From Blakeslea trispora (Eukaryota; Mucoromycota; Mucoromycetes; Mucorales; Choanephoraceae): a DNA stretch of 64,000 nucleotides. Under the pieces are notes generated by a model that saw only the letters and a list, made by a program, of their open reading frames with translations, was not told the DNA's origin and searched no databases. The stretch's first letter is position 1; every line of letters starts with the position of its first letter. Both the position numbers and the translations under genes were made by a program. Location of the stretch: NCBI GenBank assembly GCA_025331445.1, contig JAIWNE010000144.1, positions 1 through 64,000 of the forward strand. The letters run 5' to 3'. Shown one piece after another: positions 1 through 12,100 of this stretch.

Positions 1-1684
1 CATCTTCCAAGTCTTTCCGTTCAAGTCGCAAAGCCATAGTCCACGTTCTTCCAAAATTCTTTTGATACCTTTAAACCAATGAGTCAAACTAAATTACATT
101 ATAATAAGAGTACTTAAACTTTTTCTTACCTTTGAAGTATCTGACGTGCTTTACTTTAGGTCTACCCTTGGAGTCATAGGATGAAATCTCCTTGTCATAG
201 AAAAATGATTGCTCCAAAAGCTGACCAGAAGAGAGTTCAATGGTTGTATCCTTGAACTGATATCGCTCAGTTAAAGGCCATGGTTTCTCATTGAGCGTCA
301 TTCGGCTTGCAACCAGTGCGTCTTCGCTGTAAGCCCCATGATTTGAGCTGTTATCAAAGAGGAATACAGCTCGGCAATCTGGGTGCAAGCTTTCAAACAG
401 CCCAATGACATGATCCTTTAACTGGGCGACCATATCCTTACTTGTCCACCAACCATCTCTGCTCTCCCCAGCTTTAAACAGCTTTCTAGAGCTCCAACCA
501 CGGATCCTCATTATTCCATGACAAGGGCACTGAAACTCACTAACCATGATGGAGGAGCCAGGCCCTTTCTTTCGGATGTAGTTTTCATCCTTTGACATCC
601 AGAGGGTATCCTTGCCGTCATTGGCATAGAACGTGGACTCATCTTGAGTTACAAAGACCAGTTTTTTCTCGCCTGCCTCCAAGTTGGGCTCCAAGATCTC
701 CTCCTGATTTTCACCAGCGTAAAATTCCGACTTAGTGGCATACTCCATCATTCTTTTGGCCCAGGAGTTGCGATATTCTACGACGTCTTGACGCTCATGG
801 CCATCGAAGAATATCGTCTTTTGATTCTTGCGGTAGCTGTACCCCCATTCATAAAGGTACTTGGCCACAGTAGACTCTGAAACTGTACCTCTAACACCGA
901 GAACAGAGAAAGCAACTTCATCTTCGATGTACTGCTTTAAAGCTAAAACAGTACGCTCAGCTGGCTTCATTTCTCTAAACTTTTGCAACGACATCATTTT
1001 GACATCGTTGTCACTTAAGAAGGACTCACGCTTGATGTGAGCGCCCTGAGAGTGATCAGAAAGCTCGCCTGCTTCCAAGAACTCCTTGGCCCATTTGACA
1101 ATGCACTTGGCACGGTATTCTTCGTTGTTATGTGGCCATAAGTGCTTGGCAACTTCTTCTGATGCTTTGCCCTTCTTTAATCCTGCAAGTCTGTTTGCGA
1201 AATAGTTCTGGACAGACATGTAACGAAAGAAGTTATACGACTCCAAAGAGCTTCCGTCATGTTTCTTGTTCATGACAGGCTTGTTGATCTCTTTGATTGA
1301 GTCCAAAGACTTCTCAATCAAGATCAACTCCTTTTGGGAGGCATTCATCTCTACCTCGGCAACAGGAAGTGGTTTTTTCTCTAAGGTAATTCCAAAGTTG
1401 AAGAGTGTTGCTCGGGGATCTACCTTTTGAGCTTCCTTGGTTTTTCTCCACTTGGTGGTAGTGGAGTTCTTCATATAATGGCCTTTTCTCTTTCTGATGC
1501 TGCTGTTGTTGTCTCGCAAGCGGTCAAAGCACGAGGTGCTCACGGTAGTTTGCCAAAGTTGCCAATCTTCGACATTATCAACTGTTGAAGTTTCAACAGA
1601 AGCTTCATCTCTCTTCACAAGTTTTCCTTTTTCGTCTTTCTTTTGGGATTTGAAATGTTGAGCTCTTTTGCTTAATCGAGGCAT
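1..1684 (-). CDS. DDE-type transposase, C-terminus beyond left edge
   Basis: The protein is read leftward from ATG at 1684. It has a basic N-terminus, a helical middle part that may bind DNA, and a DDE endonuclease core with the motifs VTQDEST (first Asp) and FLFDNSSNHG (second Asp). The third acidic residue would lie beyond the edge. The fold and motifs resemble the fungal 'DDE superfamily endonuclease' group related to Tc1/mariner-IS630 transposases, which cut and join DNA at element ends. The frame closes inside a likely 61-nt intron (129 down to 69, GTAAG...AAAG). Splicing it out joins ...YFK to GIKRILEERGLW, which reads on to base 1. No frameshift or internal stop is seen in the visible exon. 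I could not place terminal repeats. Family-level call is fairly sure; superfamily is inferred. Confidence 0.72.
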
Positions 1685-2090
1685 AGTTAATAATAGTAAA
1701 TGTAAACAAAAGGCGGTTTCTCAAACGCGAACAGACGCGAATTAATACTTACACGAACGCGATATAAAAATAGCCTAGCTTTCTAATTGGCTGGCTATTA
1801 TTTGAATCCCCTAAAAGCGGTACTTGATTTTTTTTATAGGTATGCCTGCTCTTTTCAATATTGACCTCTTCCCACTATACCTCAGCCAAAAAATTTAAAA
1901 ACCGCCAAACCTTGAGACCTTACTGCACAAAAGTTTTGCAGAGGAAAAAAAAACTGAGGCGATAAACTAGTTCAGAAATGATCAACGAACAATGTTATCG
2001 CTTTAGAATTGTATTTTATTTAGTTTGGGATGCTGTGAAAAACTTCAAAGTTTTGACAAAATGTAGGAGCTTTAAATTTGATAGCACTAT
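1685..2090. other. Non-coding spacer
   Basis: AT-rich DNA upstream of the DDE transposase start. It has CGCGAA/ACGCGA-type short repeats around 1722-1762 that could be the edge or promoter of the transposon, but no repeat pair could be matched. No gene seen. Confidence 0.4.
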
Positions 2091-3365
2091 ACTACGTATG
2101 GTTCATATAACTATTTCTTGGTCGTGATTTGTGTATGTACTCGATTCTGTATTCTACGCCCCTTAGTAGACAAGAAAAGCGATACCGTCTTAAGAGCGCT
2201 CATCGACATTTTCTCTATCTTTGGTCCACCTTCGGTCTTGTCTAGTGATAACGATAAAGAGTTTTCTAATACTCTAAGCGCTAACCTTGCCAATGCGTTG
2301 GGTTACAATCATAGATTTATCACGCCTCTACATGCCTCTGCAAATGGTATATCAGAACGACTGGTCAAAGAAGTTAAACTCGGTTTATCCAAAACCACTC
2401 GTGGCGTTGGTAACAATTGGAGTTTACATCTTAATTCTGTTCAACTAGCCTTGAATAATCGCATATCTAAAAGATTGAATTCTACACCTTTTTCGCTTAT
2501 GTTTGCACGTAAAATGGCAGAACCTTATGGTTTCAAGAAAGATCATAGCAATATCTCGAAAGCCGAAGATCGTACGTTAATGTCTCACGAAGAATTAATG
2601 AAACGCATTGACTATATGGCTGATATTGTATTCCCTGCTATTACTGCAAAAACTAAAGCACAAATTGAGCTGGAAAAAGCTAAATTCAACAGCAAACATC
2701 GTCTCGTTGAGTATCAACCCGATGACCGTGTCATGGTCCGTGTTCATACTAAACTTGGCCAACTAGCCCCCTCATATGAAGGCCCATACACTGTTGTCCA
2801 TAAAACTGAAGGTAACTCTTACGTATTGCGTGACGAAACAGGTGCCATGATGCCTCGTAACTATACGTCCATCGAACTCAAGTTAATTTCTAAAGATGAG
2901 GTCATTGAAACTGATGATGAAGGCAACGAACTCAAACATTTTGAAGTTGAAGCCATTATCAATCATCGCGGTGATCATCGGAACAGAGAGTATTTAGTTC
3001 GATGGAAGAACTATAGTCCTGAATGAGACGAATGGATCACTGCAGACAACATGAATGCAACTGATTTACTTCGTACCTATTGGAAAAAACTTGGTATTCC
3101 TTATAAACCCAAAAAGTCTGCCAAATATACAAACTCTCCTTCTTCTGCTGCTGTATTGAAGAAAAATCCTCCTGGATCTATTTCTCAATTCATCTCATCT
3201 CTCAATTCAGATGAGAATGTTCAAGCTTCGGATGTAAGTTCATTTGTTCCTTCCAGTCGTTCGGTAAACAAACGTACTTCTGGCACCTCAGATATTTCTC
3301 CTTCTTCAAAGCGTACACGTATTGCAACTCGTAGTTCCAGTCGTCGTACTCCATCGAAATTGTAG
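2091..3365 (+). pseudogene. Ty3/gypsy integrase with chromodomain, 5'-truncated, nonsense-mutated
   Basis: The frame is open from about 2085 (NYFLVVICVCTRF, start of the integrase core) and shows the second catalytic Asp in LSSDNDKEF and the Glu in ANGISERLVKE. A basic C-terminal part follows, then a chromodomain (HFEVEAIINHRG...EYLVRWKNYSPE). Immediately after NYSPE comes TGA (3024-3026), and the same frame continues DEWITADNM... to TAG at 3363-3365. The aligned family residue is normally Trp, so TGG to TGA is the simplest reading. Everything upstream (gag, protease, RT, RNase H) is missing. Chromodomains of chromoviral integrases direct insertion to particular chromatin. This copy is dead. 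Confidence 0.8.
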
Positions 3366-3938
3366 GATTACTTACTGAACTACCTGTCCCTTTTTTTTTA
3401 TTTCTACAATCATATCGTACCTTCCCAGATGTCGTGTTTGGCTTGTCTGAACATGAATTCCTTAAGAATTGAAGTCTATATTTGTATATAAAGATCTACA
3501 TCATAATTGGATTAAGTAATCCTACCAACATTATGTCAGTCTAGAATGATTTCATAAGCAAGTGCTATGAATCTGGACTAAAGAAGATGATAAGCAATAA
3601 GTCTTGCTAAAGAAAGTAAAATGTCAATATGTCATTAAAGGTGACACAAACTAGTCTATGACATTGTTCTCTTGAATATCCAGATTTAGTAAAGAGTAAA
3701 GACTAAAGGTAGTCAAAGACATAATAGCAATAGTAGATAGCAATTGGTATAAATACTCTCATTTATTTTGTTCATAATAAAGGCATACGTAAAACAGTCT
3801 CAAACTATTTACTATACTTGTCCCCTTTCTATTTTAAATTACCTAAATTTCACACCAGAAAGTTTTTTTTATTTTTTTTAATATCTCAAATTTTTTTCTT
3901 TACCTTTCGAGGGTAATCTAATTCTGGTGGGGGACTAT
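3366..3938 (+). repeat. Probable LTR / 3' region of the gypsy remnant (borders unresolved)
   Basis: Downstream of the integrase stop there is a TATAAATA box (3748-3755) followed by AATAAA (3776-3781), the promoter/polyadenylation pair that marks LTRs elsewhere in this window. A TGTCGTG at 3430 could be the left LTR end. A G-rich tract GGTGGGGGAC (3928-3935) further right resembles a polypurine tract, but no second LTR copy was found, so the borders are guesses. Confidence 0.4.
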
Positions 3939-3999
3939 GTGGTATTACCCTAAGCATCCTATAGCCAAGTCGAATTAGATTACACCTATAATACTAAAA

Positions 4000-4033
4000 C
4001 CTTCTAATACAATGTTAACATCATATTAGAAGG
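4000..4033. repeat. 10-bp perfect inverted repeat (hairpin)
   Basis: CCTTCTAATA (4000-4009) and its exact reverse complement TATTAGAAGG (4024-4033) are separated by 14 nt. It lies in the non-coding gap 3939-4206 between two gypsy remnants. Purpose unknown; chance is possible in AT-rich DNA. Confidence 0.5.
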
Positions 4034-4206
4034 TAGAAATCATATAAATGATTCTACGTATTTTATTGGTACTAAACTTAAATTACAAGAGATTGATTTT
4101 TATGATAAGCCAATTTACTTTTGACTTATGAATCTTCCCTTACTTTTATTAAAGGATTTAAGGAGACTCATTTCGCTTAGCCGACTCATTTTTACAACTT
4201 ACTGAC

Positions 4207-5657
4207 TCATACGTCAAATATCACAGAATCGTTTTCCTTTAACATTGATCGCCATCGTGAGAAAGCAAAAGCAACAGCAGTAAGTTCGCGACATGTAGAA
4301 CCCCATTTCTGCTCAGAGGGAGATAGACGACGTGCCACAAAACCAATACAATGGATCTTGCGATCTATTACCTGATATAAAGCAGCCCCAATACCATAAG
4401 CAAAGCTATCCGTTACAACGTTGAATGAATACCTAAAGTTTGGGCAAGATAGGACAGGTGCATTTGCAAGAGCGTATTGTAGTCGTTTCATATCGTTAGT
4501 ATGTTCGTTTGTCCATCCTTCTTTTAGGTTCTTTGAATTTCTCAACATATCTAAGCGAGCCGTTATAGTAGAGTAACCAGAAATATGAGCACGAACGAAG
4601 TTGACTACACCTAGGCGAGAGGATAGTTCACGAGCATTATGAGGTACGAGAGGCCAATCCATTATTTTTGCAATATTTCGTTTGTCCACCATCAACCCGT
4701 CTTTACCGGAGAGACAGAAACCGAGTATATAGACACAAGTTTGCGCCAAGTGTAATTTGTCGACATTGATTTTGAGGTTGGCATTCGTTAGCCGTTTGAG
4801 GACTTCTTTAACGCAAGTGGTATGGTAATCCATGTTGTCGTTTGTAGCAATAGAGATGTCGTCCACAAAGATAGTAACATATGGTAAGTCAGCAAAGAGA
4901 TTCGTTAGAGTTCGTTGTACTACACTGCTAATAGGAATGAGACCAAAAGGAGCTTTGCGGAAAGAGTATTGAGCATTTTCAAAGGTAAATGAAGTGAGTT
5001 GACGGTCGAGTCCTTTTTGAATCTTGAAACTATGGAAAGCTTGTGAAAGATCAATCGTTGTAAAGAGTTTACATTTGCCCATTTTCTTGTGAATATTTGA
5101 AATGAGTGGCAGAGGGAAAGAGTCCAGTTTGAATGTATCCAGAGAAGCGTTTACTAATCGACAATCGATGACTACACGTACGTCACCTGTATATTCTCCT
5201 TTTGCGTTTTTCTTTTTAACTACTAACAAGCTGTTGTTGAAAGCAGTATTTGGTTGAGCCTTTCCAATAACGTTGTGTCTTTTCCATTTTTCTACTTGTT
5301 CCTTGACAGCATCATAATATACCATTGGGATTTCTTATTGTCTTCAATATGCACATTTGATACCCGGTTTAAGAGGTAAATATATTTTGCTACCTGCAAA
5401 GTACAGTGACCACGAGGATCAAGACTAGCATTTGCATTAATGTATGGTTCAAGTTCATTACTCATCTTATCGCGTTCTTCTTTAGTACCGTAAGGTGATT
5501 CATTGGGTTCATAAGCATTTGGATCGATTGGATCCGGAACAATATCATGGTCAGGGGTTTCCCAATCGTAGGCAATACCAGAGATATTAATTCCGACTGA
5601 AGTCATTAAGTCCATTCTTATTACTACATGCACATCTTTTACATCAATGATTTTCAT
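4207..5657 (-). pseudogene. Ty3/gypsy reverse transcriptase and partial RNase H
   Basis: Two frames, 5657-5292 and 5325-4207, together give the protease-RT linker, an RT domain and the first part of RNase H. Visible RT motifs are LFTTIDLSQAFHSF, KAPFGL and IFVDDISIA (catalytic FVDD). RNase H begins at VTDSFAYGIGAALYQ and ends at 4207, so the rest of RNase H and all of the integrase are missing. A frameshift near 5300-5340 separates the linker from RT. The linker (MDLMTSVGINISGIA...) matches in layout the one in the complete element at 18998-24777, so this is the same broad clade but clearly diverged. Strand and order continue the gag and protease at 5885-7448. Confidence 0.82.
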
Positions 5658-5884
5658 TTTTGCATAAATAATAATATCATTGGTATTGCATACAACGGCC
5701 TCTTTCAGAGCAATAAAATAAAGTAAGATCAGATTAGGCTTATTGTGACCAGTCTATTTCTATATATGGAATTCTCAGGCTGTTGCGTTCAAACGGTACA
5801 AACACTGGATACAATGTATCCAGGTTACAGGCAATGTATACATTGTGCTCAAGTTACTCAGTTATCATACCAGTATTTCCCATA

Positions 5885-6298
5885 CTATAAATAGAGACAG
5901 AAAACATATATCTGAATAAAAGATCTTTCTTTTGGTCTGATTGACTTTTTATTGTTATTAATAGTGAATATATCACAATTGGGAAATATATTAAGTTTCT
6001 TTTTCGTTCTTCCTGTTCTTTTGATCTTTATGTCTGATTTTCCCAACATTACATAACTTTTACTTTCTCCAAAATGATCATTGTTTATTTGTAAATTTAA
6101 AAATTTGGCCAGGGCAAGAGAGACAATGGAGAAGGTAGAGCCCGTATCAAGCAATGCGAACGTTTTCACATTTTCTATAATGACAGGAACATATATAGAA
6201 TTGGTCATTAGTAAGTCGTTTGGTGGTTTGGAAAAATCAAGTTCATTGTACTTACAATCAGTCTTTTCTTTCATAGTTTCTATTGCAGCAAACTTCAA
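5885..6298 (-). pseudogene. Gypsy aspartic protease segment
   Basis: The frame reads YVPVIIENVKTFALLDTGST, with the DTG active-site motif of retroviral-type aspartic proteases, followed by a hydrophobic flap-like region. It ends in a frame rich in lysine. The stretch 5658-5884 that should join it to the RT linker is disturbed and has short repeats of ACAATGTAT, which suggests a small insertion. The protease would normally cut the Gag-Pol polyprotein. Broken by frameshift and insertion. Confidence 0.72.
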
Positions 6299-6369
6299 GT
6301 CGTTTTCTTCATCTGAGGAGTCTATCTCATGTCCGTTGGTACTACTCTTTTGTCTTTGTTACTTCGTTT

Positions 6370-7448
6370 GTTTGGGCAATTGTGGTTTAATTCCCACTTT
6401 CCGTTGCAGTTATAACATAACCCTTTCTTGGTTGCGTTAGAGTATACCAAGGGCGTTTTGTTTCCCTTATACCGACATTCGGCAGTAGTATGATTGGTCA
6501 CTTAAGGATGATTTCTGCAATATATCTTTTGTCGTTTTTTAGGTCTACTGAACCGTTGGTTGTTATGTTCATGTGTTCGTTGTTCGTTATGTTCATTGGT
6601 CTTTGTTGTGGCAGGCAAGCATTCAATCTTAAGGCGTCTTCAATAACATATTGTATTTTATCTCGTTTTTGTTCGTTGGCGGTGGCGTTGAACATGACTA
6701 ATTTCTCCTTTAGCTTGTACGGCAACCCAGTCAAGAAAAAGCGGCACAGAATCACTTCGTCGAAAGGTCTGGCTTCAATACGCAAATTGTTGAATCGTTC
6801 TATGTATTGGCCGAGAGTTTCCTCACGTTTCATTTGCATTGACATTATCTCGTTGGTAGCGTTTTGTTGGATTGTTCATTAGAAACACTAAATTTTTCTT
6901 CTAGGGCTGATGAAACCACACTCCAGGTGGCATCTACATTGATGGCAAGATATTCCTTTATCCAGGCATTCATCCTGTCGGAGAGACACAGAGGCAGGAG
7001 TCGTTGATAGTGCATGTTGCAATCCAAATTGTGTGAGTTGAGAACATTTTCGAATTTTCGTACACAGGCTTTGGTGCTTTCAAATACCATTTCTTTATCA
7101 TTTTGAATAGGTCCGTTTTTCCATTGGAACAAAGGCAAGTCAGGCGGTACCATTGAACTTCCAGAATCCGCATTGACCTTGCTAATAAGGGCTTGGGCTT
7201 TCAACGCTTGGTTGAGCTTAAGTTTGATAGAGTTGAATGCTTCGTTTAACTTCTTTTGTTCGCTCGGTTTTTCATTAGTCATCAGTTGAATTGTTATTTC
7301 CGACAATTTTTGCTTGAAATTGTTTAATGTAAGCATCCAAGTTTACTTTCGAGGCGGTAGTAGGGGCATTGACCGGACCAGAACCAGTGTTAGAGTCAAC
7401 AATCATATCAGTAACCAATTGAGTGTTTTGGACAGAGTTTTCTTGCAT
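6370..7448 (-). pseudogene. Gypsy gag (capsid and zinc knuckle)
   Basis: The likely start is ATG at 7448-7446, just inside the LTR. The first frame hits a stop after about 50 codons, and the gag frame continues at 7336-6845 (capsid part with LPLFQWKNG and two helical blocks), then in a shifted frame at 6845-6498 (YIERFNNLRIEA...). Nucleocapsid follows near 6490-6390 with H-x4-C and CYNCNGKWELNHNC, a C-x2-C-x7-H-x-C finger. At least two frameshifts make it non-functional. Gag packages element RNA. The finger spacing is shared with the gypsy elements at 20354 and 24843. Confidence 0.75.
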
Positions 7449-7489
7449 TTTAACAGTAATAGCTTTGTTAATAAATTTTAAAAAATGGT

Positions 7490-7813
7490 TTATCAGGTGT
7501 CAAAAGTGATTAAATCAGATAAAGAATTGCTGTTTATTTCAAGAAGTATAGTGTCTATTTATATTATACTAGTCTGTGTCATAGATCATTTATTCCGTTT
7601 TGTTTCTAAGTCAAAGTCCATTGGAAAATAAGACTGAGTTAATTGTATCATTTACAAGAGTTTATACCGACACCAGGTCTTGTATACGTTACTTGTTTCA
7701 CTGACAAGTGCATTTGTTTACATTATTTCTCCACGTAGATTATTTCTTTATTTATTTGCTTTTACCAAGTAAATTGGCTGTTTGTTATGCTATGTTGTAC
7801 ACTTGATACAACA
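7490..7813 (-). repeat. 5' LTR of the minus-strand gypsy element
   Basis: Read on the minus strand it begins TGTTGTATC at 7813, has a TATAAATA box (7563-7556) and AATAAA (7538-7533), and ends near 7490-7530, shortly before the gag ATG at 7448. The TGTTGT start and TATA/AATAAA layout match the LTRs at 18532 and 26280. No second LTR was found for this element, so the inner border is approximate. Confidence 0.55.
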
Positions 7814-7818
7814 AGCCT

Positions 7819-8290
7819 GTTGAGGTTCGCTACATTGTATATGGTGAAAAGGCCCATTACCTTTTGGATGATGCAGTAAGTCTCATTTAAGCTTGTTGTT
7901 TACTTTTTTAACTTTTTCAACTTAGGTTTGCGGTAGAGAAAGCAAGCACAAGCGCAAAAGAGATGAAGCTTCTGGCCAAGAGGAAGGCTTGCCTGTCAGA
8001 AGAATTAAGTCTTCAACTTTAGACCAGTACGGTGCTGCTTAGGTTCACCTTTGGGAAAGACAAGTTCTGATGAAAATCAACTCCAATCCTCATCCCGGAA
8101 ATCACTTCAAAGGGTTGTTGAAGAAAGAATCAAGAAAACCAACTACGAAGACAGAGGTGTCGGAACCGTCATGGATGGCTACACCACGACCGATGAAATT
8201 GCCAATGTTATACGATTCTATTTCAGCGAAAAGAAGACATCCGACCTTCGCAATGGTTTGTCACCATGGCGTATAGGAGTTTTAAAAATA
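7819..8290 (+). pseudogene. Decayed Crypton / Ndc10-like protein fragment
   Basis: The frame opens VEVRYIVYGEKAHYLLDDA, then a 50-nt intron (7876-7925, GTAAGT...TTAG), then a basic stretch and ...LDQYGAA followed by TAG (8041-8043). The same frame goes on to VHLWERQVLMKINSNPHP. After a frameshift near 8130 it reads YEDRGVGTVMDGYTTTDEI and a final NGL/VCHHG. From memory of the family, the order 'NPHP...DRGxGTxxDGYTTT...' resembles the N-terminal half of fungal proteins with the Ndc10/CBF3-type domain linked to Crypton tyrosine recombinases. No recombinase catalytic residues are present. Broken by one stop and two frameshifts. Family call is an inference. Confidence 0.4.
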
Positions 8291-10033
8291 TTCGAGTGAG
8301 CTTTTTCTGATTGAGGTCAATATTCAGCTTTTATAGACATGGCTGAATTGGCTTTTGAAATGATTAAAGTAATGGATTTTTTTGTTGAAATGTAATGTAG
8401 AGACTTAAGGGAGGTTATTTTTTTAATTTGAAGCTGATCTGAAGAGATGAGTTGATCTCGGTTTTTTTTTACATGTCAAAGGCCATAAAATAAATAAAAA
8501 GCCTAAGAAAAATAATCTGTGAGAAAGAGATTTGGCTCCAAAGGGAAAAAAATAGCAGTGAAAATGAAGAGATAATCAAATGGGGGGGATCGATTTCAGA
8601 TTTCATGCAAAAAATATCTACAAAAATGGTAAATGGGGGGATAGGCTAAGAGAGGTGAAACAATCTGTGTAAAAAAATAGAGAGTATGTATGCAAATTTA
8701 TTTAAAAGGTAAAGAAGAAGTAAAAGGAAGGCAATTTCTTGAAGTTAACTCGGATATTTCAAAAGAAAAAGGTGGCAGGCTAAAAGAGAAGAAAAAGAAG
8801 CATGAGTCGCCAGAGCTATACAGTTAAAGACTAGAGAGCCAATTTTTAATTTTTTGTGTAATCATAACAAGGTGTGGAAAGCTAAAGAAGTGTAAAAAGG
8901 TATAAAAATAAAATAACAAGGTTGAGAGAAGGTGTTTGCTATTCTTCTTTCAAATTTCTAAGATAGTAGTAAAAGGAAGTTACGATCATGACTGAATGTC
9001 GATCTTGAGATCTCTCATCACCATCACTGAAGCAACATGAGCACATGGAGAAGAACCTTTTGTTGCTGTAAATGTCTTTAAGGCAAGTAATATTTGGTAA
9101 AATGAATAACAGACATTTCAGCAGCTAAACAAAAAAAGACTGCTATAATGTGTATATAAAGTGCGGTGATATAGTTTGGGCTGAATCAAATCGCATTGTA
9201 TGAGGGTAAGCAGTACTTAAAAAAGCTGGAAAAGTCAGATGAAGATGTAAGATTATAAATGTCAACTTAAAGAGAAGTCTAAAAAGGAGAAAAGCAGCAA
9301 ATGCTACTTTGAAGCATGTCAAAAGGAAAAAAAAAGTAATAACAATCACTACTGAATCACTATCTTATCCTCAGCTAATGACTCTCACTAAATAAAGATG
9401 AAATGTTTCATTATCACTTTTAAGAACTGCTAGTTTTAAACATTGGAAGTCAATCTTGAGACTAGGCAAATCAATTGTGTAGACAAACAACTTCAAACAC
9501 TCTAAATTAGGTATTTGACTTGTTGGTGAATTAGAATGCTTAGTTGAGAAGTCATGAAAGAGGAACATAAGGATCAATTTTAAGCTTTAAATGACTAATC
9601 CATTCACTTCTTTTATAGGAGCAATTGATAATTGCACATATCCATCGTAAGAGATATCATCCACAGATTTCAATACTTATGGTCAATGTTATCAATAAAT
9701 GGATTCAAAGGGTGTCATAAGAAGTATTTGTGTCAATGAGCCTTTACAATATATGAATGATCTTATTACATTTGGCTTCTGATGTGCCATCCTATTGTTA
9801 TAGTCTATTATATCTCTAACGAGAGCGACACTATATAAAAGGGTTGCTCTTGATACATTTTATTTTTAAGCTAGTTACTTGTATGTTAAAAAATGGTTCA
9901 TTCATATACATGTATAATTTTGAGACAGCTTGACGCTTTGCTATCAACTTTTTTATAGATTCTACTTTGGTGTTTCTTTAGGATCCCCTTTACAAAAGCG
10001 TTCCTTTAATTGATCCCTAATAAGATCTGTTCA
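8291..10033. other. Non-coding, no gene recognised
   Basis: Long purine-rich, AT-rich tract with homopolymer G runs near 8582-8640. A TATATAAAAGGG promoter-like box is at 9832-9843, but no protein or repeat follows. Short open frames here have no coding look. Confidence 0.5.
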
Positions 10034-11956
10034 TGCAAATCCAAGACATTTTCTTTTCCAGTACAATTTTAGCTTGAATCTGTTAATGAAATCATACTTT
10101 CTTCCCATCACTGCCATATTCCTCATATATACTGGCTATTTTTTTTCAATCCCCCATTTTCTTTTTTCTTTCTTTTTTTTTCTTTAAATGAACAGCAAAA
10201 GGTAAGCACTTTTATCTCTTTTTTATTATAAATATCATATAATCCATCAACATCACTGACTCTTTTATTTTACAATAGCTACATGTATATCACCTTATCA
10301 TGACAGCATCTCAATAACTCTACTATGCTTCTCTTCTATTTCTTTGAATCCTTCAACTCTTCTTCCGTATATATCTGTTTATCATCAACTTTATATACAT
10401 TTATATAAACACTCATCATAAGCCCTGATTGACTATCCTTTATCCATGTCACCTTCTTCTGCACTACTTTTCACCATCTCATCCATGACTTTTTGATCCA
10501 AACTGCCTGTTCTCTACCATGTTTCTCAAACTTATATTTCTTTGACTGATATTTGAATACCACCTCCATTTATGCTGCCTATCTAGATTGATGCCTCTCT
10601 TTCAAATTGCTCTTGCCTTAGGTCTTTCGGTTTCTCCATTTGTTTGTCTATCTTATTCTTTGCATCGCATTTACTAACTTGCTCTGTTTGTAGTCATTGC
10701 CTTGAAGCCTTTTAACAAACACACATCTAATTGCCTACCATGCTTCCATCCTATATCGGGTTTGTTCATGTCTACCTTCTTTCTTATGTGCTCATGTGAT
10801 CTTTCTCTCTAACTATTGCCACTGGTCATTGTCCTAAATTCAAGAGATACTTTTTCTCTCTGATATACCGTCGTTCAGGGTACTTGGTCTCTTCTCATGT
10901 CGCCATCTCTCTACCTCATTTTCAGGAAATAATCTCTATCCACCTATTCTCTTTCCACTACTATGGTCTATGCTTTCAGAGGTTGGAGAATCTCTTTTTG
11001 GTTGAACTTGGGGTTTCTTCCAACTTTACTGCTTATTATTTTCTTCTTTTTGTGTCTTCATGTCGTTGCTCATGCTTACATGGATGCTCCATCTCAGATG
11101 AGGTGGCTTCATCGCTTTGAATCTCTTTCGTGACAAGTGAAATACCGCTTCCAGACTATTTTTACTCTGCTATCTTACCAAGTGAATTCCTTTTTATCAA
11201 CTGTTCACTTCTGACTGTTGCTCTCAGCGCTGGCTGGAGCCATGAGGTACCTGATCACAACTAAAGGACACAACATGCTCATGACAAAGTACATGTGTAA
11301 AGGATCGCGTCTCATCTTTATTTTTTCGTTTTTTAGATTTTCTTTGCTATTCACTTTCTTCCTCTATTGTTTCTGACTCTTGTGTATACTGGTTACTAGT
11401 GATCTCTCAGTTGGTGTTGCTCATGACCTTGCATGTTGCTTCAAGATGGCTGTAAAGAAAAAAAATTAATTTCGAAAAAATTACTCTCGATTAAGGCTGT
11501 ATATTTTTTCAAGCGCAGTTACTGCAAAGCTTATTGAAGGCTTTAGTCATGGAAATTAACTCATTTCTGCTTTCTATACTGCTTCTTATGGTTCCAAAAG
11601 GTACGTGTATCAAAGCCAAGCATGCCAATCAATCTGAGTACACCCGATGCAGCATCCCTGTTACAAAAAAGGACATCTGAGCTACAAATCAGCCTAAAGA
11701 AGAACCCATATATAGCATATATTTGATTCTAATCAATAAAAATAAACAAGCTTGATTTGCCCATAATACTTAAATAATCCAATCGTATGCCAAGCTTATC
11801 CAGAAATTAAAGCAATGCCATTTGCTCATTTATTGCTTATACTTCTAAAACTTGTTAAATCATCATTACTATATACTCTAAAGGCCATTTGTCACTATAA
11901 CTCCCCTTTGAGACCTAAGCTAGATATGATTCGACAATAAACAACTCCTATTTAAA
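10034..11956 (+). mobile_element. CACTA-like non-coding element, copy 1 (ends lost)
   Basis: From TGCAAATCC at 10034 the sequence follows copy 2 (37257-39885) with many substitutions. It shares the pyrimidine-rich body and the block with CGCCATCTCTCTACCTCAT, and then agrees with the left part of copy 3 (reverse complement of 28266 onward) as far as CTCCTATTTAAAGTAA. Neither terminal CACTAC repeat remains. It is the most diverged of the four copies and has no intact reading frame. Confidence 0.65.
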
Positions 11957-11994
11957 GTAATTCGCGAAAGGGTTTTGCCTTTCAACAAAAAAAT

Positions 11995-12084
11995 GTCAGA
12001 TTCTGACAAAAAACATGGTAGATTACTCCAAAAAACCTTAAACCGCCTTAATTGAATTTCAAGGTTTTCGTGTCAGATTCTGAC
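11995..12084. repeat. Paired palindromes GTCAGATTCTGAC
   Basis: The 13-bp palindrome GTCAGATTCTGAC occurs at 11995-12007 and again at 12072-12084, each followed by AAAAAA, 77 bp apart. It sits just past the 3' end of the DIRS recombinase frame (minus strand). DIRS elements end in inverted or split repeats used by their tyrosine recombinase, so a terminal-repeat role is possible but unproven. Confidence 0.55.
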
Positions 12085-12100
12085 AAAAAATAATGTAAAC

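Noticed and set aside
9143..9577. Small hydrophobic minus-strand proteins
   Set aside because: Low-complexity AT-rich translations without motifs, introns or repeats in support.
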